In this document: piece after piece, positions 40,001 through 48,313 of the stretch | How positions within the stretch are numbered: position 1 is the stretch's first letter | Layout of the letters: every line of letters begins with the position of its first letter | Assembly (NCBI RefSeq): GCF_900106535.1 | Contig: NZ_FNOH01000002.1 | Location: forward strand, 372,001-436,000 | Source of the DNA: Myxococcus xanthus | GTDB taxonomy: Bacteria; Myxococcota; Myxococcia; Myxococcales; Myxococcaceae | Direction of reading: 5' to 3' | Length of the DNA: 64,000 nucleotides | Made by a program: the position numbers and the translations under genes | Notes under the pieces: model-generated | Told to the model about the DNA's origin: nothing | The model's input: only the letters and a program-made list of their open reading frames with translations | The model's database searches: none

Positions 40001-40198
40001 CTGGTCCTGCCACTGCACGGCACGGAAGTGGAGCGCCCCCTGGCCGTCGTCATGGTGGGCGGGCTCGTCACCTCCACGCTGTTCACCCTGCTGGTGCTGC
40101 CCACCTTCTATGCCTTCGTGCACGGGTGGCAGGAGCGGGTGACACAGCGGCTGGCCGCCCGGAAGGCTGCTCGGGCCCAGACGTCCGTGGAGCCCTGA
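37049..40198 (+). CDS. Heavy-metal RND pump (CzcA-like, substrate unassigned)
   Basis: 1049 residues; the ATG at 37049 has GGAGGG ten bases upstream, while the earlier GTG at 37040 is too close to that site. It is a full-length RND pump. The proton-relay helix reads GLLVDAAIIVTEN, which differs from both CusA (GAMVDA) and classic CzcA (DFGIIVDGAV). The CusA methionine positions are not conserved (PMPHTLSDVLV). The His-rich adaptor suggests a harder metal such as Zn, Co, Ni or Cd, but this is inference. It ends the operon and is followed by a perfect hairpin at 40220-40247. Confidence 0.92.
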   Translation: MRTEAPDSWMNRILRSSFARPGLTVVLALALSAFGAVALKGLTRDVFPDLSAPIFNVIVQNPAMGAQELETAVAIPMEVALAGLPEVRRIRSTSQLGVTQLTVEFEPDADYFRSRQYVVERVAQAQSELPPGTDAPLVSSLTGRLNEVFEFTLEAEPGAAELMTLRDLAEFEVKNRLLAVPGVAGVERLGGYLRQFQVQLDPDQMVARGITLNQVEHALEGANLNASGGFVVQGPMEWTVRAVGRAESVEDLRDTVVAVRDSTPVLLGDVADIREAPAVRRGIAHRLKGEVVSCRVIKQFGADTQQVTAGIRVAIQELKQGLPPGVQLRIVYDQSVLVDSALGGVSRAILLGAVLVVLVLFLLLGDWRAALIVTLTLPLSLALAGVLLKFAGIGINTMTLGGLAIAVGLLVDAAIIVTENIVHRLREAKGKASRRDVALAASMEMARPIAFATLIVVSVFIPLFAMTGIEGRMYQPLAAAVVACLTASLGLALTLVPVASGLFLRAPREGQPEDVWLIRKIKHVYAPMLEACMRHAGLVRLVALAVTVPALSLAFVVGSDFMPKLDEGALLLQTVLPPEASLEEVDRLNHLVEDALLKFPEVEDVVRRTGRAERTEDPMPHTLSDVLVILKPERGRSMEELEAAMREAVGQVPGVSTLFTTPLGMRIDEGLGGSPADISVRIFGPELETLAGLAERAQAIMAKVKGVEDLRAEKLTGLPQLRITVNRAAVARVGLTPGDVIHAVKVGMVGQEFAQVWKGQRRYDLLLRLADHRRGDATAIRGLLVDGHDGTRIPLSQLATIEETFGAGSIRREAGSRRIAVEASVAGRDLGSTAAEVRERLASELKLPTGYFLDMGGRVESQQRAAQAMTVAIAVALLAVFILLYLALGSLAESLVIIATLPDAFVGGILALLIAGETWNVSSLVGLIGLFGIAVQNGLVLVAQTKLLMQHGKPFDEAIREASIGRVRPKLMTAGTAILGLLPLLVLPLHGTEVERPLAVVMVGGLVTSTLFTLLVLPTFYAFVHGWQERVTQRLAARKAARAQTSVEP

Positions 40199-40219
40199 GA
40201 CGACGCACCGCCTGGGGAA

Positions 40220-40247
40220 CCGCCGCCCTGTCCTCGCAGGGCGGCGG
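40220..40247. terminator. Bidirectional hairpin between convergent genes
   Basis: CCGCCGCCCTG and CAGGGCGGCGG form a perfect 11-bp stem with a 6-base loop. It lies 21 nt after the RND pump stop and 11 nt after the stop of the convergent gene at 40259, so it can end both transcripts. There is no T-run on either side. Confidence 0.7.
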
Positions 40248-40258
40248 CGAACCTGCGG

Positions 40259-41140
40259 CTACTTCGCGTTGGTGACCATGTCGGCGCGCACCTTGCCGAC
40301 GATGCCTTCCCACTTCCCGTTGGCGCCATGGCCGTGGGATTCGCCGTCGTCGCGGAACTTCACGAAGTGGTTGGTCCACTTGGCACGGCCCCCCTCACAG
40401 GCGGTGGTGCCAGTGGTCAGGTCGTTGCAGAACCAGTCGGACGGGTTGCAGTAGGCCCCGCCCGCGCTGCCCGACACGCCGCCCGTGGAGTGGTACGACA
40501 CCGCGTCGTCGTCCTGCCCCGGGAGGAGCCCCGAGTACACCGTCCCCTTGGCGCCCGCGAACATGTTGAAGCGGATGCCGCGCGTGGTGTTGTGGTTGTA
40601 CATGGCGCGCGCGGTGGTCGTCACAAGGTCGCTGACGATGGGGTCCTTCACCGCCCACTCCCCCATGTCCGCCAGCTCGCTACCTCCAGCGGCACCCGAT
40701 GCCACGTTCACCCACTTGATGTTCCAGCCCGTCTGCGTCTTCCCATCGGTGTTGCCACACACACCGCTGGAATTCGGTATCGCGTTCTTCTTGTAGCGCG
40801 CCGAGCCGCCATACAGCGCCAGCGCGTAACCAATCTGGAGGTTCCCCGCGCTGTGCACCGCGATGTAACACCAGTTGTCTCCGGTGCAGTAGCAGTCGAG
40901 CGCATCCCGGATGTACGCATTCTGCCCGCCAATCCGCTGCCGCCCGTCCCAGTTGACGGCCTTCTTGTTCACCCCGGCCGCCGTGGACGCGGGCCCCCAG
41001 GCGGAGAAGTCGGCGTAGTTGCCCTGCTTCGTGCCTCCGGAGTTCTTCCCGTGAATCCACAGGGTGTAGTTGGTGGCCAACGCCTGGGGCGCGAACAGCA
41101 GCGCCGCGCCTGCCAGCGCCGCGCGAACGGGAAACCGCAT
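40259..41140 (-). CDS. Secreted protein, possible alpha/beta-hydrolase
   Basis: 293 residues from the ATG at 41140. The signal peptide is clear, with cleavage after QALA near residue 22. The mature protein begins YTLWIHGKNSGG, like the oxyanion-loop HG of alpha/beta hydrolases. It has AVHSAGNLQIGYALA near residue 100, a nucleophile-elbow-like xHSAG in place of GxSxG. Aspartates and a final HGHGANGKW could supply the rest of a triad. Eight cysteines suggest disulfides. A lipase or esterase role is a reasonable guess, not more. It is convergent to the RND operon. Confidence 0.7.
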   Translation of the reverse strand: MRFPVRAALAGAALLFAPQALATNYTLWIHGKNSGGTKQGNYADFSAWGPASTAAGVNKKAVNWDGRQRIGGQNAYIRDALDCYCTGDNWCYIAVHSAGNLQIGYALALYGGSARYKKNAIPNSSGVCGNTDGKTQTGWNIKWVNVASGAAGGSELADMGEWAVKDPIVSDLVTTTARAMYNHNTTRGIRFNMFAGAKGTVYSGLLPGQDDDAVSYHSTGGVSGSAGGAYCNPSDWFCNDLTTGTTACEGGRAKWTNHFVKFRDDGESHGHGANGKWEGIVGKVRADMVTNAK

Positions 41141-41237
41141 GGGGACTCCGGGGGAATTGCGAGGGGGCGCCACGCTAACAGCAGGCAAGTGTTTCAGCCC
41201 AGGGCTCCATTCAGATACATGGAGCGGCCCCAGGTAT

Positions 41238-41269
41238 CGTGAGACCCAGTGTCTCCACCGTGTCTCACG
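41238..41269. repeat. Inverted repeat CGTGAGAC / GTCTCACG
   Basis: Two 8-bp arms (41238-41245 and 41262-41269) are separated by 16 bp, and GTGTCTC occurs twice (41249-41255 and 41260-41266) 11 bp apart. The element lies about 100 bp upstream of the secreted-hydrolase start and 23 bp after the end of the Rieske gene. It may be an operator for the former or a terminator for the latter. Confidence 0.45.
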
Positions 41270-41291
41270 ACACGCCGCGTCGCAATGGCTC

Positions 41292-42383
41292 TCAGGTCCG
41301 CATCTTCAGTCGTGTTTCATGCACCGCGTCCCCCACGGCGCCAGGCTTCTCGCGCTCGGCGGCGCGCAGCAGGCGGAGGATGCCGGGACCGAGCACGTCG
41401 ATTTCCGTGGAGGCATAGGCCTCCGTGCCGAAGCGGCGGATGGTCTCCGTCTGCTGCCGGAGGATGCGCGCGTCCTGCCCGAAGATGTGGAGCGCCACGG
41501 GCATGAGGAGCGGGAGCGCCGCGCGCACCAACCAGCGGGGCAATGGCAGACGGAACGTCACCACCGCGTACACCAGCGTGTCCCAGTCCGACACGGGCGT
41601 CATCGCGGAGGTCACCATGATGTGGCTGGTGTCACCAATGCGGTACTCCACCTGGGCGATGGAGGGCATCAGGAAGCGATCGAAGTGCTGTACCACCCCG
41701 CCACCCGGCGCGAGCAGCCGGCCCACGAGCCCGCTGGGACGCGGCTCGCCGATGTACTCGGCCTCCACCTTGTCCGCGCTCCGGCGCACCACCACGTCGA
41801 TTTCGTTCCGCTTCTCCTCGGTGCGGAACAGCCCGCCATGGAGGTACGCGGTGTGGGGCACGTCCAGCGTGTTCTCCAGCGTGGAGTGCAGCGAGCCGGG
41901 GGCCCGAAGCGTGCGGCGCACGGTGGTGTATTCGCGCGCCTCCAGAAGCGGGAAGCGGTAGGGCTCCGTGGTGGGCTCGACGCCCGGCGTGGAGTAGACC
42001 CAGACGAAGCCATCCTGCTCACGCGTGGCATGCGCCGTGGCACAGCGAGCACGCGCGCCGGGCTCGCCCAGGAAGCCAGGGATGGCGCGGCACTGCCCCG
42101 CGCCGTCGAAACGCCAGCCGTGGTAGCCGCACTGGAGCTGGCCTTCCTTCACCCGGCCCAGCGACAGCGGCACGTTGCGGTGCGGGCAGCGGTCCACCAG
42201 GGCCGCGGGCTTGCCGCCCTCACCTCGGAAGAGCACCAGGGGCGAGCCCTGGAGCGTGCGTGCCAGGGGCTTGTCTCCCAGCTCACTCGAAGCACAGAGG
42301 ATGAACCAGGCGTTGGGCAGGTGGACGACGGAGATATGTCCAGCGGGCGTACCGGAGGTGCGCCCCTCCTCGCGAGAGCTCAT
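41292..42383 (-). CDS. Rieske non-heme iron oxygenase
   Basis: 363 residues from the ATG at 42383; a GTG nine bases earlier is also possible. Near the N-terminus CPHRNVPLSLG and CGYHGW give the CxH and CxxH ligands of a Rieske 2Fe-2S cluster. LENTLDVPHTAYLHGG near 180-195 has the D-x-x-H-x-x-x-x-H iron-binding pattern of the catalytic domain. The size and arrangement fit the PaO/Tic55/cholesterol-7-desaturase-like oxygenases. The substrate is unknown. A C-terminal hydrophobic segment (RAALPLLMPVALHIFG) may touch the membrane. It needs a ferredoxin or reductase not found here. Confidence 0.88.
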   Translation of the reverse strand: MSSREEGRTSGTPAGHISVVHLPNAWFILCASSELGDKPLARTLQGSPLVLFRGEGGKPAALVDRCPHRNVPLSLGRVKEGQLQCGYHGWRFDGAGQCRAIPGFLGEPGARARCATAHATREQDGFVWVYSTPGVEPTTEPYRFPLLEAREYTTVRRTLRAPGSLHSTLENTLDVPHTAYLHGGLFRTEEKRNEIDVVVRRSADKVEAEYIGEPRPSGLVGRLLAPGGGVVQHFDRFLMPSIAQVEYRIGDTSHIMVTSAMTPVSDWDTLVYAVVTFRLPLPRWLVRAALPLLMPVALHIFGQDARILRQQTETIRRFGTEAYASTEIDVLGPGILRLLRAAEREKPGAVGDAVHETRLKMRT

Positions 42384-42470
42384 GGAGCGCACTCTAATCG
42401 GCCTCGACGGCGAGTGAAGGGCTCCGCGACAGGGCCGTTCCGGCTTGCCTGGACTCTTCCGGGCGCCCCC

Positions 42471-42884
42471 TCATGCGGGAAGGTCGGCGGCGCGCTGGGC
42501 GGCCTCCGGGTTGGGCGTCTGCGACATGACACCGCCGCCCATCTTCCAGCACAAATCCGAGCACTGGGTGCACATGTCCGCGCAGGCATTCATCACCACG
42601 TCCTCGCCCATTTGGGCGCAGGACTCCGCGCAGCGCCCGCAAACTTCCGAGCAGGCGAAGCAGGTGCGGCTGTGTAGCTCCGAGCCCCGCAGCATGAAGT
42701 TCGCGCTCGTCTGGCAGATTTCCGCGCAGTCCATCAGCAAGCGCAGGTGTCTGGCCTCCGCATACTTGCCACCCATTCCCAGACAATACGTCAGCGTCTC
42801 CATGCAGATGCGGTGACAGGCCAGGCAGGCCTCGATGCACTGGCGCATGTCGCTGTCGGCATTCATCACTTCGGCTGGGGTCAT
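42471..42884 (-). CDS. Four-helix-bundle copper-storage protein (Csp/DUF326-like)
   Basis: 137 residues from the ATG at 42884, which has GGGAGGG nine bases upstream. It holds 16 cysteines, nearly all in CxxxC or CxxC spacing on four helices (CIEACLACHRIC, CAEIC, CFACSEVCGRC, CADMCTQC). This matches the Csp family, whose Cys-lined four-helix bundle stores many Cu(I) ions. No signal peptide is present, so it is the cytosolic Csp3 type. It lies 139 nt downstream of copA on the same strand, which supports a role in copper buffering. Confidence 0.92.
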   Translation of the reverse strand: MTPAEVMNADSDMRQCIEACLACHRICMETLTYCLGMGGKYAEARHLRLLMDCAEICQTSANFMLRGSELHSRTCFACSEVCGRCAESCAQMGEDVVMNACADMCTQCSDLCWKMGGGVMSQTPNPEAAQRAADLPA

Positions 42885-42980
42885 GGTGTCCACCCTCCCA
42901 GGGTGCGGTGCGTTCGAGCTCAAGGGTGGGCATCCCAGCGCCGCGCGGGTGGGCCTCGGCGGGCCGCCCGCCCCCGGCCC

Positions 42981-43013
42981 GAGGGAGGGAGCCCGGTACA
43001 GGCGGCCTCCCTC
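42981..43013 (-). terminator. Hairpin between copA and the Csp gene
   Basis: GAGGGAGG and CCTCCCTC form a perfect 8-bp stem with a 17-base loop that can pair further. It lies just downstream of the copA stop in the direction of transcription and before the Csp start. It may reduce read-through between the two genes. Confidence 0.4.
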
Positions 43014-43023
43014 ACAACCGGAC

Positions 43024-45501
43024 CTACAGCTTCAGCTTCCGCAGCCGGAGCGCATTGCCGATGACGGACACCGACGAGAGGCTCATCGCGGCACTGGCGA
43101 AGATGGGACTGAGGAGCAGACCGAAGACAGGGTACAGCACGCCCGCCGCCACCGGCACACCCACGGCGTTGTAGATGAAGGCGAAGAAGAGGTTCTGCCG
43201 GATGTTGCGCAGCGTGCCCTGGCTCAGGCGGCGTGCCCGAGCGATGGCCCGAAGGTCCCCCTTCACCAGTGTCACGGCCGCGCTCTCCATCGCGATGTCC
43301 GTCCCGGTGCCCATGGCGATGCCCACGTCCGCCTGCGCCAGCGCGGGCGCGTCGTTGACGCCATCTCCCGCCATGGCCACCACCCGCCCCTCCTGCTGGA
43401 GCTTCCGGACGGCGTCGCCCTTCGCCTCCGGCAACACGCCAGCGATGACCTCGGTGATGCCCAGGCGCCGCGCCACCGCGTCCGCCGTCGTCTGACTGTC
43501 GCCCGTGAGCATCACCACCCGAAGCCCTTCCTCGCGCAGCAACGCGAGGGCCTCCGGCGTGGAGGACTTCACCGGGTCCTCGACGCCGAGCAACCCCGCT
43601 GCCTTCCCCTCCACCGCCACCAGCACCACCGTCTCGCCTTCTGCCCGCAGCGCCTCGGCCCGGGAGGTCAGTTCCCCGCCATGCACCTGGAGCGCTTCCG
43701 TCAGGGCCGCGTTGCCCAGGGCCACGGAGGCGCCCTCCACCCTGCCCACGACGCCCTTGCCCGTGAGCGAGCGGAAGTCCTCCACGGGCGCCAGCGTCAC
43801 GCCACGCGCCTTCGCGCCCGCGACGATGGCCGCGGCCAACGGGTGCTCACTGCCACGCTCCAGGCTCGCGGCCAGCCGCAGCAGCCGCGCCTCCTCGAAG
43901 CCCGGCGCGGGCACCACCGTCACGAGGCGCGGCTTGCCCTCGGTGAGCGTGCCCGTCTTGTCCACCACCAGCGTGTCCACCGCTTCCAGCCGCTCCAGCG
44001 CCGCCGCGTCGCGGATGAGGACGCCCGCCTGGGCGCCGCGCCCGGTGCCCACCATGACGGACATGGGCGTGGCCAGCCCCAGCGCACAGGGGCAGGCAAT
44101 GATGAGCACCGCCACCGCGTTGACCACCGCGTGCACCAACCGGGGCTCGGGGCCCCAGATGGCCCACACGCCCGCCGTCACCACCGCCACCGCGATGACC
44201 ACCGGCACGAAGACGCCCGCCACCTTGTCGGCGAGCCGCTGAATCGGCGCGCGGGTGCGTTGCGCTTCACTCACGCGCTGGACGATGCGGGAGAGCAACG
44301 TGTCCTGGCCCACGCGCTCGGCGCGCATCACCAATGAGCCTGTGCCATTCACCGTCCCGCCCGTCACCTGCGCGCCCGGGGCCTTCTCCACGGGCAGCGA
44401 CTCGCCCGTCACCATGGACTCATCCACCGCGCTGGCCCCTTGGAGCACCACGCCGTCCACGGGCACCTTCTCTCCGGGGCGCACGCGCAGCGTGTCCCCA
44501 GACTGGACGCTCGCGAGCGGCACATCCTCCTCGTGACCGTCCTCTCCCATTCGCCGCGCCACTGGCGGCGCGAGGCTCAGCAGCGCCCGCAGCGCACCGG
44601 AAGTCGCGTGCCGGGCGCGCAGCTCCAACACCTGTCCCAGCGCGACCAGGGTGACGATGACGGCGGCGGCTTCGAAATAGAGGGGCGCGGAGCCGCCGTG
44701 CCCCGTGCGCAGTCCCTGTGGCAGGGCCCGCGGCAGCAGTGTGGCGAAGACGCTGAACAGATACGCCGCGCCCGTCCCCAGCGCGATGAGGGTGAACATG
44801 TTGAGGTGCCGGTTGCGCACCGACGCCCAGCCACGCTGGAAGAAGGGCCAGCCCACCCAGAGCACCACGGGCGTGGCCAGCACGAGCTGCGCCCAGGCCA
44901 GCACGCCCGCGGACACCGCGCGTTGCACGGGCTGCCCGGGAAGCATGTCCGACATGGCCAGCACGAGCAGCGGCGCAGTGAGCGCCAGGCCCACGCGGAA
45001 GCGCAGCCGCATGGATTGCAGCTCCGGGTCCGGCGGCTCCTCCGCCAGCACCGTGCGCGGCTCCAGCGCCATGCCGCACTTGGGGCAGGTCCCCGGGCCG
45101 TCCTTCACCACCTCCGGATGCATGGGGCACACGTACTCCACGCGGGATTCCTGGACGGGAAGCGTCTCTGGCTCCAGCGCCATGCCGCACTTGGGGCAGG
45201 CGCCGGGATGCGACTGGCGGACCTCCGGGTCCATGGGGCAGACGTACAGGGTCCCCGGCGCCGGCGTCGGTTCCGGCGCGGTCTCCGCGGGCGAGAGGTA
45301 GCGCTCCGGGTCCGCGCGAAACCGCTCCCGGCACCGGGGATTGCAGAAGGCGTAGGTCAGCCCGGCGTGCTCCAGGTGACCGCCCTTCGGGGCGTTCGGG
45401 TCCACCTTCATGCCGCAGACGGGGTCGATGGCAGGCGCCTCCCCGGCCGGAGAGGGAGGGGGCGTGCGGGAATGCGGCACGTGCGAAGGGTGTTGGGGCA
45501 T
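43024..45501 (-). CDS. copA: Copper-exporting P1B-type ATPase with YHS and two heavy-metal-binding domains
   Basis: 825 residues from the ATG at 45501. The N-terminus has a YHS domain (about 24-70, DPVCGMKVD and FCNPRC) and two near-identical heavy-metal-binding domains (about 84-148), each with CPMxPEV and [10 protein letters not shown]. The usual ferredoxin-like HMA domains are absent. The core has eight membrane helices, the CPC metal site (near 470) and the phosphorylation motif DKTGT (near 514). The HP motif (SEHPLA) and [10 protein letters not shown] are also present. It pumps Cu(I) out of the cytoplasm. A 17-bp tandem repeat lies in its leader, and the ClC gene diverges from it. Confidence 0.95.
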   Translation of the reverse strand: MPQHPSHVPHSRTPPPSPAGEAPAIDPVCGMKVDPNAPKGGHLEHAGLTYAFCNPRCRERFRADPERYLSPAETAPEPTPAPGTLYVCPMDPEVRQSHPGACPKCGMALEPETLPVQESRVEYVCPMHPEVVKDGPGTCPKCGMALEPRTVLAEEPPDPELQSMRLRFRVGLALTAPLLVLAMSDMLPGQPVQRAVSAGVLAWAQLVLATPVVLWVGWPFFQRGWASVRNRHLNMFTLIALGTGAAYLFSVFATLLPRALPQGLRTGHGGSAPLYFEAAAVIVTLVALGQVLELRARHATSGALRALLSLAPPVARRMGEDGHEEDVPLASVQSGDTLRVRPGEKVPVDGVVLQGASAVDESMVTGESLPVEKAPGAQVTGGTVNGTGSLVMRAERVGQDTLLSRIVQRVSEAQRTRAPIQRLADKVAGVFVPVVIAVAVVTAGVWAIWGPEPRLVHAVVNAVAVLIIACPCALGLATPMSVMVGTGRGAQAGVLIRDAAALERLEAVDTLVVDKTGTLTEGKPRLVTVVPAPGFEEARLLRLAASLERGSEHPLAAAIVAGAKARGVTLAPVEDFRSLTGKGVVGRVEGASVALGNAALTEALQVHGGELTSRAEALRAEGETVVLVAVEGKAAGLLGVEDPVKSSTPEALALLREEGLRVVMLTGDSQTTADAVARRLGITEVIAGVLPEAKGDAVRKLQQEGRVVAMAGDGVNDAPALAQADVGIAMGTGTDIAMESAAVTLVKGDLRAIARARRLSQGTLRNIRQNLFFAFIYNAVGVPVAAGVLYPVFGLLLSPIFASAAMSLSSVSVIGNALRLRKLKL

Positions 45502-45519
45502 GGCGCTTCGAGGCTCCTT

Positions 45520-45553
45520 TCGCCCAGGCCAACGAATCGCCCAGGCCAACGAA
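45520..45553. repeat. Perfect 17-bp tandem duplication in the copA leader
   Basis: The 17-bp unit TCGCCCAGGCCAACGAA occurs twice back to back (45520-45536 and 45537-45553), without mismatch. The first copy directly adjoins the copA ribosome site (AAGGAG on the minus strand). The duplication is inside the 150-nt divergent region between copA and the ClC gene, so it may alter spacing or double a regulator site. Confidence 0.7.
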
Positions 45554-45650
45554 GCACCCGGCCGACGCTTACTGGGTGTTTCTCTAGAGGTAATCGCTCC
45601 TCCGGCCACGGACATTCATCTTGACCTCAAAGCACATTCCCTCTCGCTCC

Positions 45651-47063
45651 ATGGCTGGCCGTCGAGAGCCCCTGGACGAAGAGCAGAGTGCTCTTCACGA
45701 CTCGTGGGACACGGTGCTGCGCACGGTGGGCCGGGTGGTCCTGGGCACGGTGCTCATCTGGGGGGTGTGCTCGGCGCTGCGGTACGGCGTCCATGCCACC
45801 AGTGACACGCTGCTGGCGTTCGCGTCGGGGCGGAGCCTCTGGTGGGCGCCGCTGGTGCTCGCGGGCGTGCTGCTGCTGGGCGGACTGCTGCGAGGGCTGC
45901 TCAACCGCCGGCCCGGCTGGAGCGACGTGGCCTCGGATGGGGTGAATGTCGCGCTCTTCAACTACCACATCACCTACGAGGACCCGGCGGACGACCCGCG
46001 CCCTCGCTACTCACGGCCCGCCATCCGGCTCGCCCTGCGCAAAGCGGTGGCCACGTTGCTCACGCTGGGCACCGGCGCGTCGGGCGGGCTGGAGGGTCCG
46101 GTGGTGCTGGTGGGCGAGTCCCTGGGCGCGGGCGTGGCCCGCATCACCCGTGCCCGCTCCGAGCACACGCTGCGCACCTGCCAACTGGCGGGCATCGCCG
46201 CGGCGGTGGGAACGCTGCTCAACGCGCCGTTCGCCGCCGCGCTCTTCGCGCTCGAGGTCGTCTACGGCAACCGCATTGTCTACCGGAAGCTGGCGTACTG
46301 CCTGCTGGCGGGAATCATCGCGTACGCGCTCAACAACCGCCTCCTCGGCTTCAAGCCCATCTTCGTGGCGCCGCCGCACCCGCACACGTACACGCTGGGG
46401 GAGTACGGCCTCACCGCGCTGGTGGCCGTGGCGGTGTCCGCGCCCGTCGCGCTGCTGTTCGGCCTGACCATGAAACACACGCGCCAGGTGGTGGAGCGCG
46501 TCAGCCCGGTGCTGCGCGGCGCCATGGGGGCGCTGTGCACCATCCTGGTGGCCGGAGGGCTCTACTACGGCGCGGGCATGGACTTCCGGCACGTGCTGGG
46601 CATGGGCGAGTACACCATCGCCCAGCTGTTGGCGGATACGCCGGGGCCGCTGTCGCTGTGGTGGTACCTGCTGCTCATCGTGGGTGGGAAGCTGCTCACC
46701 ACGGGCTTCACGGTGCAGTCGGGTGGCTCGGCGGGCATGCTCATCCCCAGCATGGTGCTGGGCGGCGTGTCGGGCGCGGCCACGGCGCAGATGCTCGCGT
46801 CGGTAACGGGCACGGGGCCGGCGGATGTGACGGTGTTCGTGGTGGTGGGCATCGCCTCCGCGCTGGTGGCGGTGGTGGGCGTTCCACTGGCGGCCATTGC
46901 CCTGGTGCTGGAGGTGTTCGGCTCCGCGTATGGCCCGCCCGCCGTCCTCGCCTGCTGCGTCACCTACGTGCTGACGCTGCGGCTGTCCGTCTACAACGAG
47001 CAGCGCCGCGAACAGGCCGTGGAGGCGGAGCCCGTCGCGAGTGCGTGTTCAACGCGTTCATGA
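45651..47063 (+). CDS. ClC-family chloride channel/transporter
   Basis: 470 residues with about ten or more membrane helices from residue 33 to 450. ClC selectivity motifs are present: GASGGLEGP (GxEGP, near 140), GIAAAVGTLLNAPFAAALFALEVV (near 175-198) and SGGSAGMLIPSMVLGG (near 360). The GxEGP Glu gates or couples protons. No CBS domain follows. A TTG at 45621 is an alternative start; the ATG is preferred, though neither has a good ribosome site. The last ten codons run out of frame into a cytochrome remnant. Chloride movement could balance charge for the metal pumps; this is inference. Confidence 0.9.
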   Translation: MAGRREPLDEEQSALHDSWDTVLRTVGRVVLGTVLIWGVCSALRYGVHATSDTLLAFASGRSLWWAPLVLAGVLLLGGLLRGLLNRRPGWSDVASDGVNVALFNYHITYEDPADDPRPRYSRPAIRLALRKAVATLLTLGTGASGGLEGPVVLVGESLGAGVARITRARSEHTLRTCQLAGIAAAVGTLLNAPFAAALFALEVVYGNRIVYRKLAYCLLAGIIAYALNNRLLGFKPIFVAPPHPHTYTLGEYGLTALVAVAVSAPVALLFGLTMKHTRQVVERVSPVLRGAMGALCTILVAGGLYYGAGMDFRHVLGMGEYTIAQLLADTPGPLSLWWYLLLIVGGKLLTTGFTVQSGGSAGMLIPSMVLGGVSGAATAQMLASVTGTGPADVTVFVVVGIASALVAVVGVPLAAIALVLEVFGSAYGPPAVLACCVTYVLTLRLSVYNEQRREQAVEAEPVASACSTRS

Positions 47064-47150
47064 CGGACGGCTCGCGCCCCTGGAAGACGTCCTGGAGCAC
47101 TACCGCGGCGGCATGGTGGCCTCCACCACGCTGGCGCCCCCCGCAGTGAG
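47045..47150 (+). pseudogene. Frameshifted C-terminal scrap of a di-heme cytochrome c peroxidase
   Basis: Read from 47045, the + strand gives VFNAFMTDGS. After a one-base shift at 47074 it gives APLEDVLEHYRGGMVASTTL. Together this mirrors the conserved MauG/CcpA-type end (YMHDGS, LxDVxxHYxxGG, xxLxPP). The complete mbnH gene next door has YMHDGSLATLSDVLDHYAAGG, in the opposite direction. No N-terminal part or heme motif remains. It overlaps the 3' end of the ClC gene by 19 nt. Confidence 0.6.
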
Positions 47151-47161
47151 CACAGCGGTCC

Positions 47162-48301
47162 TCACGGCACGCTGGACGGGTCCGAGAAGCGCGGGTCCGT
47201 CAGGAACTCCGTGTCGGTGAGCGACTCGAGGAACGCCAAGACGTCTTCCTTCTCCTCCGCGGTCAACGTGAAGCCTCTCACGAAGCCACTTTGCAGCGGA
47301 CTGGCCTCGCCGCCGCGCACCCGCCGCGCGTGTCCTCCCGCGGCGTAGTGGTCCAGCACGTCCGACAGCGTGGCCAGACTGCCGTCATGCATGTACGGCC
47401 CGGTGACGGCCACGTTGCGCAGGGACGGCGCGCGGAAGCGGCCCATGTCCTCGGGACGGCCCGTCAGCTCGATGAGGCCCGGGTCCTTCGCCGGATACGC
47501 CCCCTGCCCGTCCACGTTGTACAGGCCCGTGTTGTGGTAGGGGAAGATGGGCTCGGACGTCGTCTCGTGCACCGTGGCGTCCTGGAAGTTGAAGCCGGAG
47601 TGGCAATGGTCACACTCCAGCCGCTCCGAGAAGAACAACTCCATGCCCCGCTTCTGCTGCCGCGTCATGGCCTCCACGTCATTGCCATACACATAGCGGT
47701 CATACGCGGAGTTGCCGGAGATGAGGGTGCGCTGGAACGACGCCAGCGCCCGCGTCAGCGTGGCCACGGACACGGGCTCCACGGCCTCCGGAAACGCGCG
47801 CTGGAACTCCGCCTCCAGTTCCGGGACCGCGCGCAGTCGGCCGAGCAACTCCTCTTCCCTGTCACCGAAGCCCAACTCCACCGGCTCCTTGCCGAACAAG
47901 GGCACCAACGCCTGCGCCTCCAGCGTCGTGAGCGAGGGATTCGCCCAGGTGAGACTCGTGGCATAGGCGACGTTGGCCAGCCCCTGGGAGTTGCGGCGGT
48001 GCGTCTCGCCCGTGCTGCCCTGCGACGTCATCAGGGGCTCGGTGAAGGCCCGCGCCGGGTCATGGCAGGACGCGCAGGACTGCGTCTCGTTCCGTGACAG
48101 GCGCACGTCGAAGAAGAGCCTCCGGCCCAACTGCACCTTCTCCTCCGTCATCGGATTGTCCGCGGGCACTCGCGGCGTGGGAAACCCCGTGGGCAGCTTC
48201 CACACGTAGCGCTCCGCCTCGCCGTCCTTGCCGCCACAACCCGCGCCCAGCCAGGCCAGCACCGCCAGTACCCCTGCTCTTCTTCCCACGCGCCACGCCA
48301 T
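47162..48301 (-). CDS. mbnH: Di-heme enzyme of the metallo-mystery pair (MbnH/MauG-like)
   Basis: 379 residues with a lipoprotein-type signal (GAGCGG, Cys22). Two heme c sites, CASCH (about 74-78) and CDHCH (about 229-233), and the MauG/cytochrome c peroxidase core are complete. The pairing with the four-Cys protein 12 nt upstream identifies the metallo-mystery pair; its heme member is TIGR04039, named after an M. xanthus protein. In methanotrophs MbnH forms a bis-Fe(IV) state and oxidises a Trp of MbnP to kynurenine. The same reaction is likely here. Its stop lies 12 nt after the cytochrome remnant. Confidence 0.92.
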   Translation of the reverse strand: MAWRVGRRAGVLAVLAWLGAGCGGKDGEAERYVWKLPTGFPTPRVPADNPMTEEKVQLGRRLFFDVRLSRNETQSCASCHDPARAFTEPLMTSQGSTGETHRRNSQGLANVAYATSLTWANPSLTTLEAQALVPLFGKEPVELGFGDREEELLGRLRAVPELEAEFQRAFPEAVEPVSVATLTRALASFQRTLISGNSAYDRYVYGNDVEAMTRQQKRGMELFFSERLECDHCHSGFNFQDATVHETTSEPIFPYHNTGLYNVDGQGAYPAKDPGLIELTGRPEDMGRFRAPSLRNVAVTGPYMHDGSLATLSDVLDHYAAGGHARRVRGGEASPLQSGFVRGFTLTAEEKEDVLAFLESLTDTEFLTDPRFSDPSSVP

Positions 48302-48313
48302 GACGTCCCCCTC

